From assembly GCA_009746045.1 (NCBI GenBank), contig RPFO01000079.1, positions 114,501 to 178,500 of the forward strand: 64,000 nucleotides of DNA, written 5' to 3'. The notes under the pieces are model-generated. The model had not been told where the DNA came from and did not search any database. It saw only the letters and a program-made list of their open reading frames with translations. Positions 22,770 through 32,569 of the stretch are shown here, piece by piece (the stretch's first letter is position 1; the number at the start of each line of letters is the position of its first letter). The translations under genes and the position numbers were made by a program. This DNA comes from Mesostigma viride. Taxonomy: Eukaryota > Streptophyta > Mesostigmatophyceae > Mesostigmatales > Mesostigmataceae.

Positions 22770-23918
22770 ATGTCGGCCGAGGCTCGGGTTGAAACACCTG
22801 AGTCGTCTCCCAGGCGCGAAGCAGCACAAGAGTTGCCGGCGCGCGAGAACGCTTTCTATCCCTATACTCATCAGTCCAACGCTTCCACCTTTGTGCAAGC
22901 GGCCTACGTTGCGCGGGGCCTTGCGGAGGGCGGTTGGGTGGCTGTGTTCGGTAACGCAGCAGGGCCGTCGGCGAACGACCCCGTGGTGATGAGGATTCGG
23001 GCGACGACGTCGCCAGGAGAAACAGGGAGGGTGTGCACGGAGCGGCTCGTTGCCATTCGAGACGAGATCGCTTCGTTGATCTACAGTTTAGAAGTTGCGT
23101 ACCAGGGCGGGCACGTAACCATCCAGGCGCTTGACTTAGCGCGAGAGACGCTGGGCCAACTGGTGGCCATCTGTTTAGGTGGAACCAGGCTGTATAATCA
23201 CTGGGTGGCGACAAGCTCGCTGGGAGAGGGGACCGACGCGTCGCACATCATTCGGGACGCGCAGACGCGCGAGGCCGATAGCCCGTGGGATTCTGCCGAG
23301 GTGGTGGCTCAAACTTGTGAGCATCTGGTAAACATTCTGATCCAGGAGTCGCGTGGTCACGCGGATCACTGGGTTATCACTACGCGTCCGCCGGGCATTT
23401 GGTCGACCTTGGACACGCCGAGGGTACAGAGCAGGCCAGGGGCGACTGGGCCAACGGTGACGGTAATCACCGGTCGGGAGGTCACCGACGAAGAATTCCA
23501 CGATCAGTTCGTGGACAGACCGACGGGCATCATAGCCCGGTCGTCGCAGCAGATTGACGAGGGTGACGGCACAAACGAAGGATACTCAGCTCGGCGTAGA
23601 GCAGAGTTACACATACCGTTTGAGCCGGAACACGATTTTGCTGAGATTGGTCCGGGGTCTCGGAACGATCGGCGAGGTGGTGGTAGCCGGTGGGTCAGAA
23701 ATCTTCAGTGGTATCGCCGTGGCAGTGCGGCCAGACTGCCGGTAGAGCAGACAGCAGCCGGGAGGCCGGTGAGCCGTGTGCTAGGTCCTTACAACGCGGA
23801 GGAGGTCCGCTCAGTTCCACGAGTGGGGACACCGGTGGCACGCACAGCGCAGGAGCGTGAAGAGGAGGCAGCACCTGGAGAGCAGCCAGCGGCTTCTTCA
23901 GGCAGCACCAGCGCTTGA
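22770..23918 (+). CDS. E2 ORF-A, unknown 382-residue protein ahead of gag (intact)
   Basis: The first ATG after the 5' LTR (tttcATGtc, the same context as E1) opens an uninterrupted frame of 382 residues. The region at about 25-90 carries FVQAAYVARGLAEGGWV and TTSPGETGRV. A helical middle part (about 110-210) has LDLARETLGQLVA, LYNHWVATSSLGEG and EHLVNILIQESRGHAD. The C-terminal part carries SSQQIDEGDGTNEGY and RRAELHIPF, then a basic tail. E1 preserves the order of these blocks at much lower identity. I recognise no Gag, protease, envelope, RNA-silencing-suppressor or chromodomain signature. Candidates are an element-specific capsid-like, RNA-binding or host-interaction protein; all are inference. 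Confidence 0.85.
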   Translation: MSAEARVETPESSPRREAAQELPARENAFYPYTHQSNASTFVQAAYVARGLAEGGWVAVFGNAAGPSANDPVVMRIRATTSPGETGRVCTERLVAIRDEIASLIYSLEVAYQGGHVTIQALDLARETLGQLVAICLGGTRLYNHWVATSSLGEGTDASHIIRDAQTREADSPWDSAEVVAQTCEHLVNILIQESRGHADHWVITTRPPGIWSTLDTPRVQSRPGATGPTVTVITGREVTDEEFHDQFVDRPTGIIARSSQQIDEGDGTNEGYSARRRAELHIPFEPEHDFAEIGPGSRNDRRGGGSRWVRNLQWYRRGSAARLPVEQTAAGRPVSRVLGPYNAEEVRSVPRVGTPVARTAQEREEEAAPGEQPAASSGSTSA

Positions 23919-23968
23919 GCCTGTTCTTCCTTGTCTATCGCCTGTTTTGTTTTGCCATCCCACTGTAT

Positions 23969-24367
23969 ATAATGCCTCGTGGCAAACCGGGAGACGGCGA
24001 CAAGGGCGAGATGGAGGCACCGGCTGGGGCAAGCCAGGAGCCTCGGCAGGACAAGGAGCAGCTGGTGGGGGAGGCGATCCCAGCCAGCGACGGCGATGGG
24101 GGAAAGAGACCAGGCAGCAAGAGACGGCACGAAGACTCGGTGGAGGAGGCGCGCAAGGTGCGGGCGCAGGGCATCTGATGCAATAACGGTGGCGAATGGG
24201 CAACCAGCCGTGGAGAAGCGTAAGAGGGACACCTCCGCTGACGGCAATGGTAAGAGGCCTCATGTGGATGTGCTCTCCCCTGTGCTGCTGCTGGCCCAAG
24301 TGGCGTTGTTGCTGTGACACCCACTGTGGTGGAGCCGGTGAAGGCGCTGCCAGGGTCGAGACCTCAC
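23969..24367 (+). CDS. E2 ORF-B, basic NLS-rich segment
   Basis: An ATG at 23969 opens a 69-residue frame (MPRGKPGDGDKGEME ... GSKRRHEDSVEEARKV) closing at 24178. A neighbouring frame then carries ANGQPAVEKRKRDTS and GKRPHVDV, matching E1. It is either a separate small basic protein with a 1-nt shift or the N-terminal part of gag. The GGTAAGAG word is conserved with E1 and could be a splice donor. Confidence 0.4.
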
Positions 24368-25329
24368 ATGAGTGCAGTCACTCTTATGAATGGACAAAAG
24401 CCTCTTAACCCACCACTAGCACAGGAAGCTCTAGACAAGTGGCTAGAGGACATGGAGCTGGTTGTGCTCTCCGTGGACCCCACTGTCAACCTAGTGCAAG
24501 TGTTTCACTCGTCCACGTGCAACAGGGACTCGTCAGAGCGTGTCAGGGAAAAGGCTAGGACTGGTGTCAAGGATAAGCTAACCTGGGCACAGTTCCTGGA
24601 TGGGTTGAGGGAGGAGTTCTCTGACAAGGTTCTCAACCTCACCAACTACTATAAACATCAGTATGACACCTTTGAGATAGTGGGTCCTGTGGCAGAGGAA
24701 TGGGCTAGGCTCAACCGTATCAGGACAAGGGGGCCAAGTATGGCTTCCTGGTCACAGATAGGGCCTTGGCAGACTATTTCCTGGACCGTATGGGTTTGAG
24801 TGTGGATGGGAGGAACAGTGCCCGCATGTTTCTTAACCAGACTGATGGCTCCTTGCGTGCTCTGGAGCTTGTAATCCTCAGCATAAGGAAGCCAGATCCT
24901 GCCTGCAAAGCTATCCAGTCCCATGGCAGCAATGCCACCTCCGCTGTGCAGGGCCAAGGTGATGTCCCCGGGTACCCAGCCCGTGATGGGGCAAGGCCCA
25001 ACAAGCGTAAGCGCTTCAGGCGCCAGAGGCAGGGGGCTCAGGGTGGCAAGGGTGCAGGTTCCCAAGGAGGGGTTGGGAGCCAGCAAGCTGGTGGTCAGCA
25101 GGGTAAGGGTGGCCAAGGGCAAGGCAAGGGCCAAGCTCAAGGCAACCAGGGCAAGCAGGGTGGGCAGTCTCAGGGAGGCCAGGGGAAGCCTGGCAAGGGT
25201 GGGGCTGGGTCTGGGAAGAAGGGTGGAGCATGCTTTGTGTGTGGCAAGGAAGGTCACTGGCGTCGTGAGTGTCCTGACAGGAAGGCCAAGCCTGCTGGGG
25301 CAGGGGCCAGTCTGGGCAGCAGTGACTAG
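24368..25329 (+). pseudogene. gag: E2 gag, one frameshift
   Basis: Same protein as E1 gag: MSAV start, LDKWLEDMEL, then NRDSSERVR. A 1-nt loss near 24730 moves the frame to the one holding ADYFLDRMGLSVDGR, the Gly/Gln/Lys-rich region and the knuckle CFVCGKEGHWRREC (about 25232-25273). The frame closes at TAG 25327. TGA-CTA-G at 25323-25329 lies in the pol frame. Relative to E1, the spacing between the knuckle and this TGA differs by 4 nt, so a further small indel is likely. Confidence 0.8.
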
Positions 25330-28300
25330 CTACATCATCCCCTGTAAATAGTCAATCACCCCTTGGGGAAGGTGTGCTGGATGTACATAAGGATGGGGGT
25401 GTGCCCCTTGTGCAGCACCAAGGGTGTAAAGATGTTGTTCTTCCACTGGATTGCAATAACAATGCTGCAGCTGAATTCCCTATGCCTCATGCAGGTGGTG
25501 GGTCTCCAGCAGGTGCTGGCCTGGAGGGCCAAGGGACCTTGCTGGAAGGGCCTGGAGCGGTCCAGGGTGCAGGGCCTGACTTGGGGCGTCAGGATGGCCT
25601 GCAGGGAAGCCCTGGAACCTCAGGAGTGGATCATGTGTCCCCACACACGGTTCAGACGTCTCGCCAGGTCAGTACTGACAGAGTGCTGAGCTATGCTGAG
25701 GCTGGCCATAGATTGCATCATATGTTTGGGCATTCTGGGCAGGCAGCAATGTTTGCTTGGAAGCTAGGTAGGGAGCCTTTGTGGGAGGCTTGCCAGGCTG
25801 CTGCTGAGAACTGTGGTTGCCAGGAGAATGCTGTTCACCCACCTCAGTCCCATGCTAGGGAGCCTGCTAGGGAGCGTGGCGACATCCAGATGGATATCCA
25901 GCATATCAGGGGCTTGTATATATTGGTGGGGGTGGACAGGTTCAGTAGATACAGGCTGATAGACGTTCTGCCTGGTATGCAGGAGCACCACTTGTTGTTG
26001 GGTATGAAGGCCCTGATCCCAGGCTTTGGGGTGTGCAAGAGTGTGCAGGCAGACTTGCAGTTTGACTGTTTGCTCAAGCATCAGGACCAGCTGCCTTGTA
26101 AGCTGGTAGTAGTCCCCAGGGAGAGTCATGGGCAGCAAGGGGCTGTAGAGAGATCCATACGTGAAGTGAAGACAGTGGTGCTAGCAGCAGAGTCAGTGCC
26201 ACTTGTGGCATCTGCCTTAGAGAGGGCAGCCTGGTGTAAGGGGATAGAAGAGCAGCTGAACCACAGGGTTAACTATTACTTTGATGGTGTGGCTGTCTCT
26301 CCCCTGGCCCTGCAGTATAGCTTGTTGCCTGAGAACGTGGTGCAGGCCAGTCTTAGGAAGGCAGATAGGTTATTTGCCCAGCTGAGACGTAAGGACAAGA
26401 ACTGGAATGTGCTGAGGCCTCAGGTGGGGCTGAAGGTCAGGATGTGGAAGGAACCATCTATTCCAGGCAAGCGGGGGAAGTGGCAGGATGGGGTTGTCAC
26501 TCGTGTGGAAGAAGCTAACAGATCTTGCCTGGTGGCTTTGGAAAAGGATCCAAGGCACGTGTACAGGTTGTCCTGGGCTCATGTCAAGGAAAGAAGGCCA
26601 CATGCAATCTGGCCTGCAGACGGGCCAGGCCCTCCCAGCTGGGTTGAGGAGCCAGGCCAGAGCCAGGCAGCAGCAGCTAACAATCCTCTGGTGGTGGATG
26701 ATGGTCTGTCCCTGCTGGAAGATGACGAGCAGGAGGAGGCTGCTGAAGCAACTGTCACAAGGCCAGAGGGGACGGGGCAGCCACCTAAGGCCCGGGGGCC
26801 TCTCATGGCGGACGTCATCCGAGCACTCATGCGCAGCAAACATGATCCCAAGGTATCCAAGCTCACGGGGTGGGGGTCGTGCTGGGCAGCTACAATGGAG
26901 GTAGATACCAACTCACAGGTGTCTGTCATCAGGGAAGAGGATGCTGTAGGCTTACAGATGTCCCATCCCAGTTGCCTTGCTGTGTCTGATTTCTCAGGAA
27001 AGGTGTCCATGAAGATCCTTGGGGAAGTGAGTGTGCCTATCTTAGGGGTGCCCACCACGTTCTGTGTGGTAGAGGGCTATCAGGGGCCTGCCATTCTGGG
27101 TCAGAACTTCTTGTGCATGCCAGGGGTTACTTTGACCTCTGATGAGTTGGCACTAGAAGGCAGGGGCAGCCTCCCCCTTGAAAGATATCACTATTCCCAG
27201 GGTCTTGCAGTGGCGGTGAAGGCTGTTAGGAGTCAGCCAGCTGAGGGTCCTCAAGGTCAGGAGCCCATAGCTGAGGACTTGTTGATAATCCCAACCACCT
27301 TTGATCCAAGGCAGTTAGGGGTAAACCAGATAGCTGCTCACAGTCCTATTCCCTGGCGCCAGCTAGTCGAGATGATGCAAAGCCCCAAGATGGCTAAGGC
27401 ATGGACTCTTGGCTTTGTTGCTTCTGGGCATGAGTGGATAGTTTCCAACTGTGCAGAACCTGTGGATGAGCTGCCAGAAGTTCACCAGCTGCTCAGATTG
27501 ATGTTTGTCCTCAAGCTCAAGGAGGTAGATGGTGTCCAGGTGCCACATGTCAGACCAGTTGTAACCGAGTATCATGGCACTGGCCAGTTGTTAGATGAGG
27601 AGCTCTATACTCCAGGGATGCTGCATGACACGTGGAGGATTCTGCTGTGTATATTTCTGTCTTTTCTGGTTAAGGGTGTGCCCTATAGCTCTGTGCTGAT
27701 TGATTTCAAGAGGGCTTTTCTCAAGGGTGACCAAGATCAGGCTAGGCAGACTTGGAGAGATATCCCTCCTTTCTTTGTGACTGTACCTGCTGTATGGAGA
27801 GCAGAGATAAAGGCCAGGTACCTGAGAATTCTGAAAGGGTTGGAAGGTCTCAGGTCCAGTCCCATTATCTGGAGAAAGAGCCTAGAGAAATTCTTGAAGA
27901 ATACTTGTGGGTTTTCTGTGTCTCCAGTGGATCCCTGTTTGTTCCAAGGGTCCCACAATGGCCTTCCTGTCTTTGCCTCACTGCATGGTGATGACCTGCA
28001 TCTCATAGGTCCACCAGACTGGGTTGAGGCTGTCTTGGCTAAGATCCAGAAGCGGTTTGAGCTGGGTAAGATACAGCACATGGTGGAGAATGAGCCTATG
28101 GTCTTCTGTGGCATGCAGGCTACGTTGTTCCAAGCCAAGGGCTCGTGGTTCATCAGGATGGAGGGTGGTAAGGACTACCCACAGCAGATTGTAGATGCAT
28201 TGCAGGAGCCCATCACGCAGGCTAGGTGTGCTACCATCAGGGGCATGCTGGCATGGCTTGCAAGTATATGTGCCCCTGACTTGCTGGTTTTGAGTCGACT

Positions 28301-29006
28301 TACTGATTCCCAGCTGGTTGAGGTGGGTGCTGAGAGTGTGGTGCAGGCTGTCATGATGTCTCCCCCTCTCATACTGGGTCCTGTGGATTTGTACAAGCCC
28401 CTTGACATGGTTCTCTATGTGGACAGTTCTATGGATAATAGGAAGGTCACAGAGGTCAGGGGCAGGGCAGCAGCATTAGTTACCCTGGAGCAAGATCACA
28501 CCTCACTTGTTACCTGGTACAGTCGGTTGCAGAACAGGGTTACACCCAGCAGTGATATTGCTGAGTGCAGGGCAATCTGTGAAGGGCTGCATACTGCTCT
28601 TTACTTGAGGGAGCTCTTCTACCAGCTATGTCAAGTGGCTTCCTGTAGGTTGCAGCTGCACACACTGGTGAGGACTGATAGCATGGGCATGGTGCAATTT
28701 GTGCACAGGCAGCTGGCCAGGAGCAGGGACCTTGACTACTTGTTGCTTAAGGAGATGTCCTACCTAGCTCACATTAATAAACATGTGCCTGGTGTGGACA
28801 ACCCTGCAGATGCCCTCACCAAGCTGGAGGAGAAGGCGGAGAGGCAGTACCCCCTGCTCCGTGGGCTCATGGACCCCTTACACGGGCCCCTAAGCTCGTC
28901 TGGATTTGTACTAGAACACTACTACAAATTGAGATTTTTCAAACTTTGTTATTTAGGGCCTCTCGTAAGTCCAAAGCATGTAGGTTATTGTCCCAACATG
29001 TTGTGA
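25326..29006 (+). CDS. pol: E2 pol: integrase, retropepsin-like, reverse transcriptase, RNase H (intact)
   Basis: Open from directly after TGA (25323-25325) to 29006, with no ATG near the start, so it depends on gag translation. Order as in E1: HHCC finger (HHMFGHSG ... CGC, about 25710-25830), integrase core (VDIQHIRG, VQADLQFDC, GQQGAVERS), integrase tail, retropepsin-like domain with VDTNSQVSVI (D at 26904), MKILGEVSVPILG and AILGQNFL (to about 27115). Next come RT with IDFKRAFLKG and HGDD, and RNase H with YVDSS, AECRAICEG, RTDS and ADALTK (about 28805). RNase H is intact here, unlike in E1. After GLMDP the last ~40 codons come from the inserted element at 28886, so the natural C-terminus is replaced. 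Confidence 0.9.
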   Translation, partial: LATSSPVNSQSPLGEGVLDVHKDGGVPLVQHQGCKDVVLPLDCNNNAAAEFPMPHAGGGSPAGAGLEGQGTLLEGPGAVQGAGPDLGRQDGLQGSPGTSGVDHVSPHTVQTSRQVSTDRVLSYAEAGHRLHHMFGHSGQAAMFAWKLGREPLWEACQAAAENCGCQENAVHPPQSHAREPARERGDIQMDIQHIRGLYILVGVDRFSRYRLIDVLPGMQEHHLLLGMKALIPGFGVCKSVQADLQFDCLLKHQDQLPCKLVVVPRESHGQQGAVERSIREVKTVVLAAESVPLVASALERAAWCKGIEEQLNHRVNYYFDGVAVSPLALQYSLLPENVVQASLRKADRLFAQLRRKDKNWNVLRPQVGLKVRMWKEPSIPGKRGKWQDGVVTRVEEANRSCLVALEKDPRHVYRLSWAHVKERRPHAIWPADGPGPPSWVEEPGQSQAAAANNPLVVDDGLSLLEDDEQEEAAEATVTRPEGTGQPPKARGPLMADVIRALMRSKHDPKVSKLTGWGSCWAATMEVDTNSQVSVIREEDAVGLQMSHPSCLAVSDFSGKVSMKILGEVSVPILGVPTTFCVVEGYQGPAILGQNFLCMPGVTLTSDELALEGRGSLPLERYHYSQGLAVAVKAVRSQPAEGPQGQEPIAEDLLIIPTTFDPRQLGVNQIAAHSPIPWRQLVEMMQSPKMAKAWTLGFVASGHEWIVSNCAEPVDELPEVHQLLRLMFVLKLKEVDGVQVPHVRPVVTEYHGTGQLLDEELYTPGMLHDTWRILLCIFLSFLVKGVPYSSVLIDFKRAFLKGDQDQARQTWRDIPPFFVTVPAVWRAEIKARYLRILKGLEGLRSSPIIWRKSLEKFLKNTCGFSVSPVDPCLFQGSHNGLPVFASLHGDDLHLIGPPDWVEAVLAKIQKRFELGKIQHMVENEPMVFCGMQATLFQAKGSWFIRMEGGKDYPQQIVDALQEPITQARCATIRGMLAWLASICAPDLLVLSRLTDSQLVEVGAESVVQAVMMSPPLILGPVDLYKPLDMVLYVDSSMDNRKVTEVRGRAAALVTLEQDHTSLVTWYSRLQNRVTPSSDIAECRAICEGLHTALYLRELFYQLCQVASCRLQLHTLVRTDSMGMVQFVHRQLARSRDLDYLLLKEMSYLAHINKHVPGVDNPADALTKLEEKAERQYPLLRGLMDPLHGPLSSSGFVLEHYYKLRFFKLCYLGPLVSPKHVGYCPNML

Positions 29007-29735
29007 CACCGTGACACCGTGACACCGTGACACCGTGACACCGTGACACCATAACGCTAGTATTTTACGATTTTGTATGGTGTCACAAGGTAATGTGGCG
29101 CCCATGGGGTTGCAACAATGATATTACATTGCCCAGAAGCACTGATTAACATGAGGTGACATTGTGACACCGTGACACCGTGACACCGTGACACGATGGC
29201 ACCATAACGCTAGTATTTTACGATTTTGTATGGTGTCACAAGGTAATGTGGCGCCCATGGGGTTGCAACAATGATATTACATTGCCCAGAAGCACTGATT
29301 AACATGAGGTGACATTGTGACACCGTGACACCGTGACACCGTGACACCGTGACACCGTGACACCGTGACACCGTGACACGATGGCACCATAACGCTAGTA
29401 TTTTACGATTTTGTATGGTGTCACAAGGTAATGTGGCGCCCATGGGGTTGCAACAATGATATTACATTGCCCAGAAGCACTGATTAACATGAGGTGACAT
29501 TGTGACACCGTGACACCGTGACACCGTGACACCGTGACACCGTGACACGATGGCACCATAACGCTAGTATTTTACGATTTTGTATGGTGTCACAAGGTAA
29601 TGTGGCGCCCATGGGGTTGCAACAATGATATTACATTGCCCAGAAGCACTGATTAACATGAGGTGACATTGTGACACCGTGACATCGTGACATTGTGACA
29701 CCGTGACAGCATGATAGTGACAATATGACACGATA
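29005..29735 (+). repeat. Composite satellite: TGACACCG runs alternating with a ~115-bp unit
   Basis: Four copies of a unit starting ACGCTAGTATTTTACGATTT (29053, 29206, 29391 and 29558) and ending GATTAACATGAGGTGACATT, separated by runs of 4-9 TGACACCG units. The ~115-bp units are nearly identical, so the array was amplified recently. Confidence 0.85.
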
Positions 29736-30039
29736 GCACTAGCATTTCATGATTTTGTTGTTTAGTGGGCACACAAAGTATTAACGCAACATTAATGTAT
29801 TATGCAACCATGTATAAATAAAAGAAAATTTATGAATATGATGGATGACCAATAATCCCTATTACATGGCCTAGCAAACTTGCATCTGCCAACTGTGTCT
29901 CTCTGCCTCTTTAATATCAAATGCAAGATAAAATAATGTATATTAGCTTAAACTTACCTGACAATGATTTGCATACAGCTTTCTTTAATGCAGAATCTGG
30001 TGCCAAGCAAATGCCGTATCAAAACCATACATGCCCAAT

Positions 30040-31032
30040 CTAATATGAACCATAATAATCGTGTTGCCCCGACTCGTCTACATCTTGCGAGTAGGGTGGC
30101 CTTTTCCGCGGTGGAGCCTGGGCATGTGCCAGGTTGTGGGGCCGGCCGGACGTGGGCGTTGTAGGCCCACGTCCCTTGCTCATCAAAATGCTATGACCCA
30201 TGAAATGAGAATCCCTGGCTGCATAACCTCCTCCCTCATCATGATGTTGCCAGTCTTGCTCCCCGGCGGCCTTGGGGATTTGGGGCCTCGGCTTTGTCTT
30301 CCTTGGAGATCTCCTTAGAGGGGGGGCTGCGGCATAACGGTAAGTGCCGTCATTGTAATGCTGCACGGGCTCAGGGTTCTCAACGTAGGTGGTTTGTTGC
30401 AATGTGCCGCGACCTCAAGGCTGATGTGGATCAGCTGCCGACCCTTCGCCAGGCTGTGGATCGTACATGCCGGCATGGTATACATAAGCATTGGCCGCTT
30501 GCCTGCCAGCGGCAGTAGGCTGGGCATGCATTCCTTGGTCGTACGGCGCGTACACACCGTGCTCGCCGTACGGTTCCCCCTCCCGATCCAGCTGCCTCGG
30601 CCCATCCATTGCGACTGCGCGCGCGCGTGGCTCTTGTTGACGGTGTGCTGGTTGCAGTCCTGTCACTTGGCCATGGGCCGCGCTAAAGCTTTCGCGTTGC
30701 CCCAACGCGGCAGGCGCAGCGGGCCGGCGAAGCTCCGTGCCAACGCCAGTGCTGGAGCTGGGTGCAGCACTTGCTGGGGTGGATGGCATTCTTCGTTGGT
30801 TCTCCAAAGCATTGACCCTCTCGGTCAGGGCCTTAACCTTGACGTACACGTGCGATTTCTTATTCCCCCGCCCTTCATCACCTACGGGTGTCCCCGCATC
30901 AACTGCGCTCTCAGTCTCCTCCCCCGTTGGCCGTGCTACGCCCGTTCCATCGTCATGCTCCGCACACAACGGTCTGAAAGTGCCAAAAAACAGCCTTATA
31001 ACTCCTGTACGATGCAAATATTGTCGAAACAT
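30040..31032 (-). CDS. Hypothetical coiled-coil protein with one in-frame UGA
   Basis: A minus-strand frame from 31032 runs to TGA at 30415-30417 and then stays open in the same frame to 30040, giving about 330 residues in all. The first part is charged and contains YVKVKALTERVNALENQ, a heptad-like coiled coil. The middle is Gln/Pro/Ala/Tyr-rich. The second part has RRSPRKTKPRPQIPK, a basic DNA-binding-like stretch. The UGA may be a null mutation, a readthrough site, or the segment may be two exons. Its place inside the 6.9-kb element suggests a transposon accessory protein. No family is recognised. Confidence 0.4.
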
Positions 31033-31317
31033 GCTAGATCTTGGTAGGTAGCATGTTCAGGACACCAGTAGAAGGATTGCAACTTTCCGGACTTACCGGA
31101 CCTCAGCTGACCTATTTTTGGCATTTCTATTTTTAGCAGTTTTCCAGATTTTAATATAAACAAATACATTCTAATATGCAAATAAAGAGTTCTTGACCTG
31201 GCTGTTTGCAAGTAAGTTGATACTCATGACTAATGACTGTACACAAGATCTGATGGTCATCCAACCGCATTTGGTAACAAAATGCCACCAAATGCTAGCA
31301 AAAATGTGCGTTTTTTG

Positions 31318-31790
31318 TATTTTTCATCACATTTCATTGCAGTTTCCATACAAGCTGTGCTCGGTTGAGGCTGGAAACTTGTAGGCATCTTAAACATCAT
31401 TATTCTAGACATCCCACAAAAATTCAGGTCCATCATAGGGTATTTGATGTCAGTTTGCTCACAAATGTTACCAAAAATGCACGTTTTTCGTATTTTTCAT
31501 CACATTCCATGGCAGTTTCCATACAAGATGTGCTCAGTTCAGGCTGGAAACTTGCATGCATCTTTGCCATCATTATTTTAGACATTCCACAAAAATTCAG
31601 AACCATCAGAGGGTATTTGATGTCAGTTTGCTCACAAATGTTACCAAAAATGCACGTTTTTCGTATTTTTCATCACATTTCAGTGCAGTTTCCGTACAAG
31701 ATGTGCTCTGTTGAGGCTGGAAACTTGCATGCATCTTAGCCATCATGATTTTAGACATTCCACAAAAATTCAGGCCCATCATGTTCTATT
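31318..31790 (+). repeat. ~172-bp tandem repeat, three units
   Basis: CATCACATT(T/C)CA begins units at 31325, 31498 and 31670. Each contains GCAGTTTCC(A/G)TACAAG, GAGGCTGGAAACTTG or its variant, and CCACAAAAATTCAG. Diverged by 5-15% by eye. No coding function. Confidence 0.8.
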
Positions 31791-32198
31791 TGGTAGAGTT
31801 ATCAATGCCATACCTGCCAGTTTCCATTACAAATTCTTACCCATGGATGCGAAACTGCCAGTGTGGAATATCAAGGAGACAATCTGGTCAACTCAAATAA
31901 GATGACTCACTAAAACATGGAAACCATTCACGAGTGATGTAAGACAACCCGTCCAGGAGACATACATAAAAGTTCATTGATATAGACACAGCTGACAATA
32001 TGCACATGTGGCCATGTGGATGCTCACGCAATTTCTATTATAGGAGGAGCTTGCTGAACATAATATTGGCAGCTGTCGCATGCATGGCTAGAAAGGTCAT
32101 TTTACACGTGCACCCACAGCATGCCAAGTAATGTAGTTGCAAATTACTCAACACGCGGCATGGCGCTGATGCGTTTGCGCGCCCTCATCTCGGTATCG

Positions 32199-32529
32199 CT
32201 AGCTAGGAGGTAGTGGCACCTCCCTGCACAATCTCTGCCTGACCTTGTCAGCCTTCATGCACTGTGTCAACATGGACACCCCCACACCCTTGCCCTTGGC
32301 ATCACAGCCAAGCTTTCGACGGTGGTTGGTGAAGCTCTTGGTGTCCTCCTTGCGCATGTGGTGCATGTGCAAGTTACTAAGTGAGTGAGTGAGTGAGTGA
32401 GTGAGTGAGTGAGTGAGTGAGTGAGTGAGTGAGTGAGTGAGTGAGTGAGTGAGTGAGTGAGTGAGTGAGTGAGTGAGTGAGTGAGTGAGTGAGTGAGTGC
32501 GTGCGTGCGTGCGTGCGTGCGTGCGTGAG

Positions 32530-32569
<40 letters not shown>

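Noticed and set aside
29005..29735. CRISPR-like array
   Set aside because: Spacers are identical copies and the short repeats are tandem without unique spacers; the genome is eukaryotic. It is a satellite.
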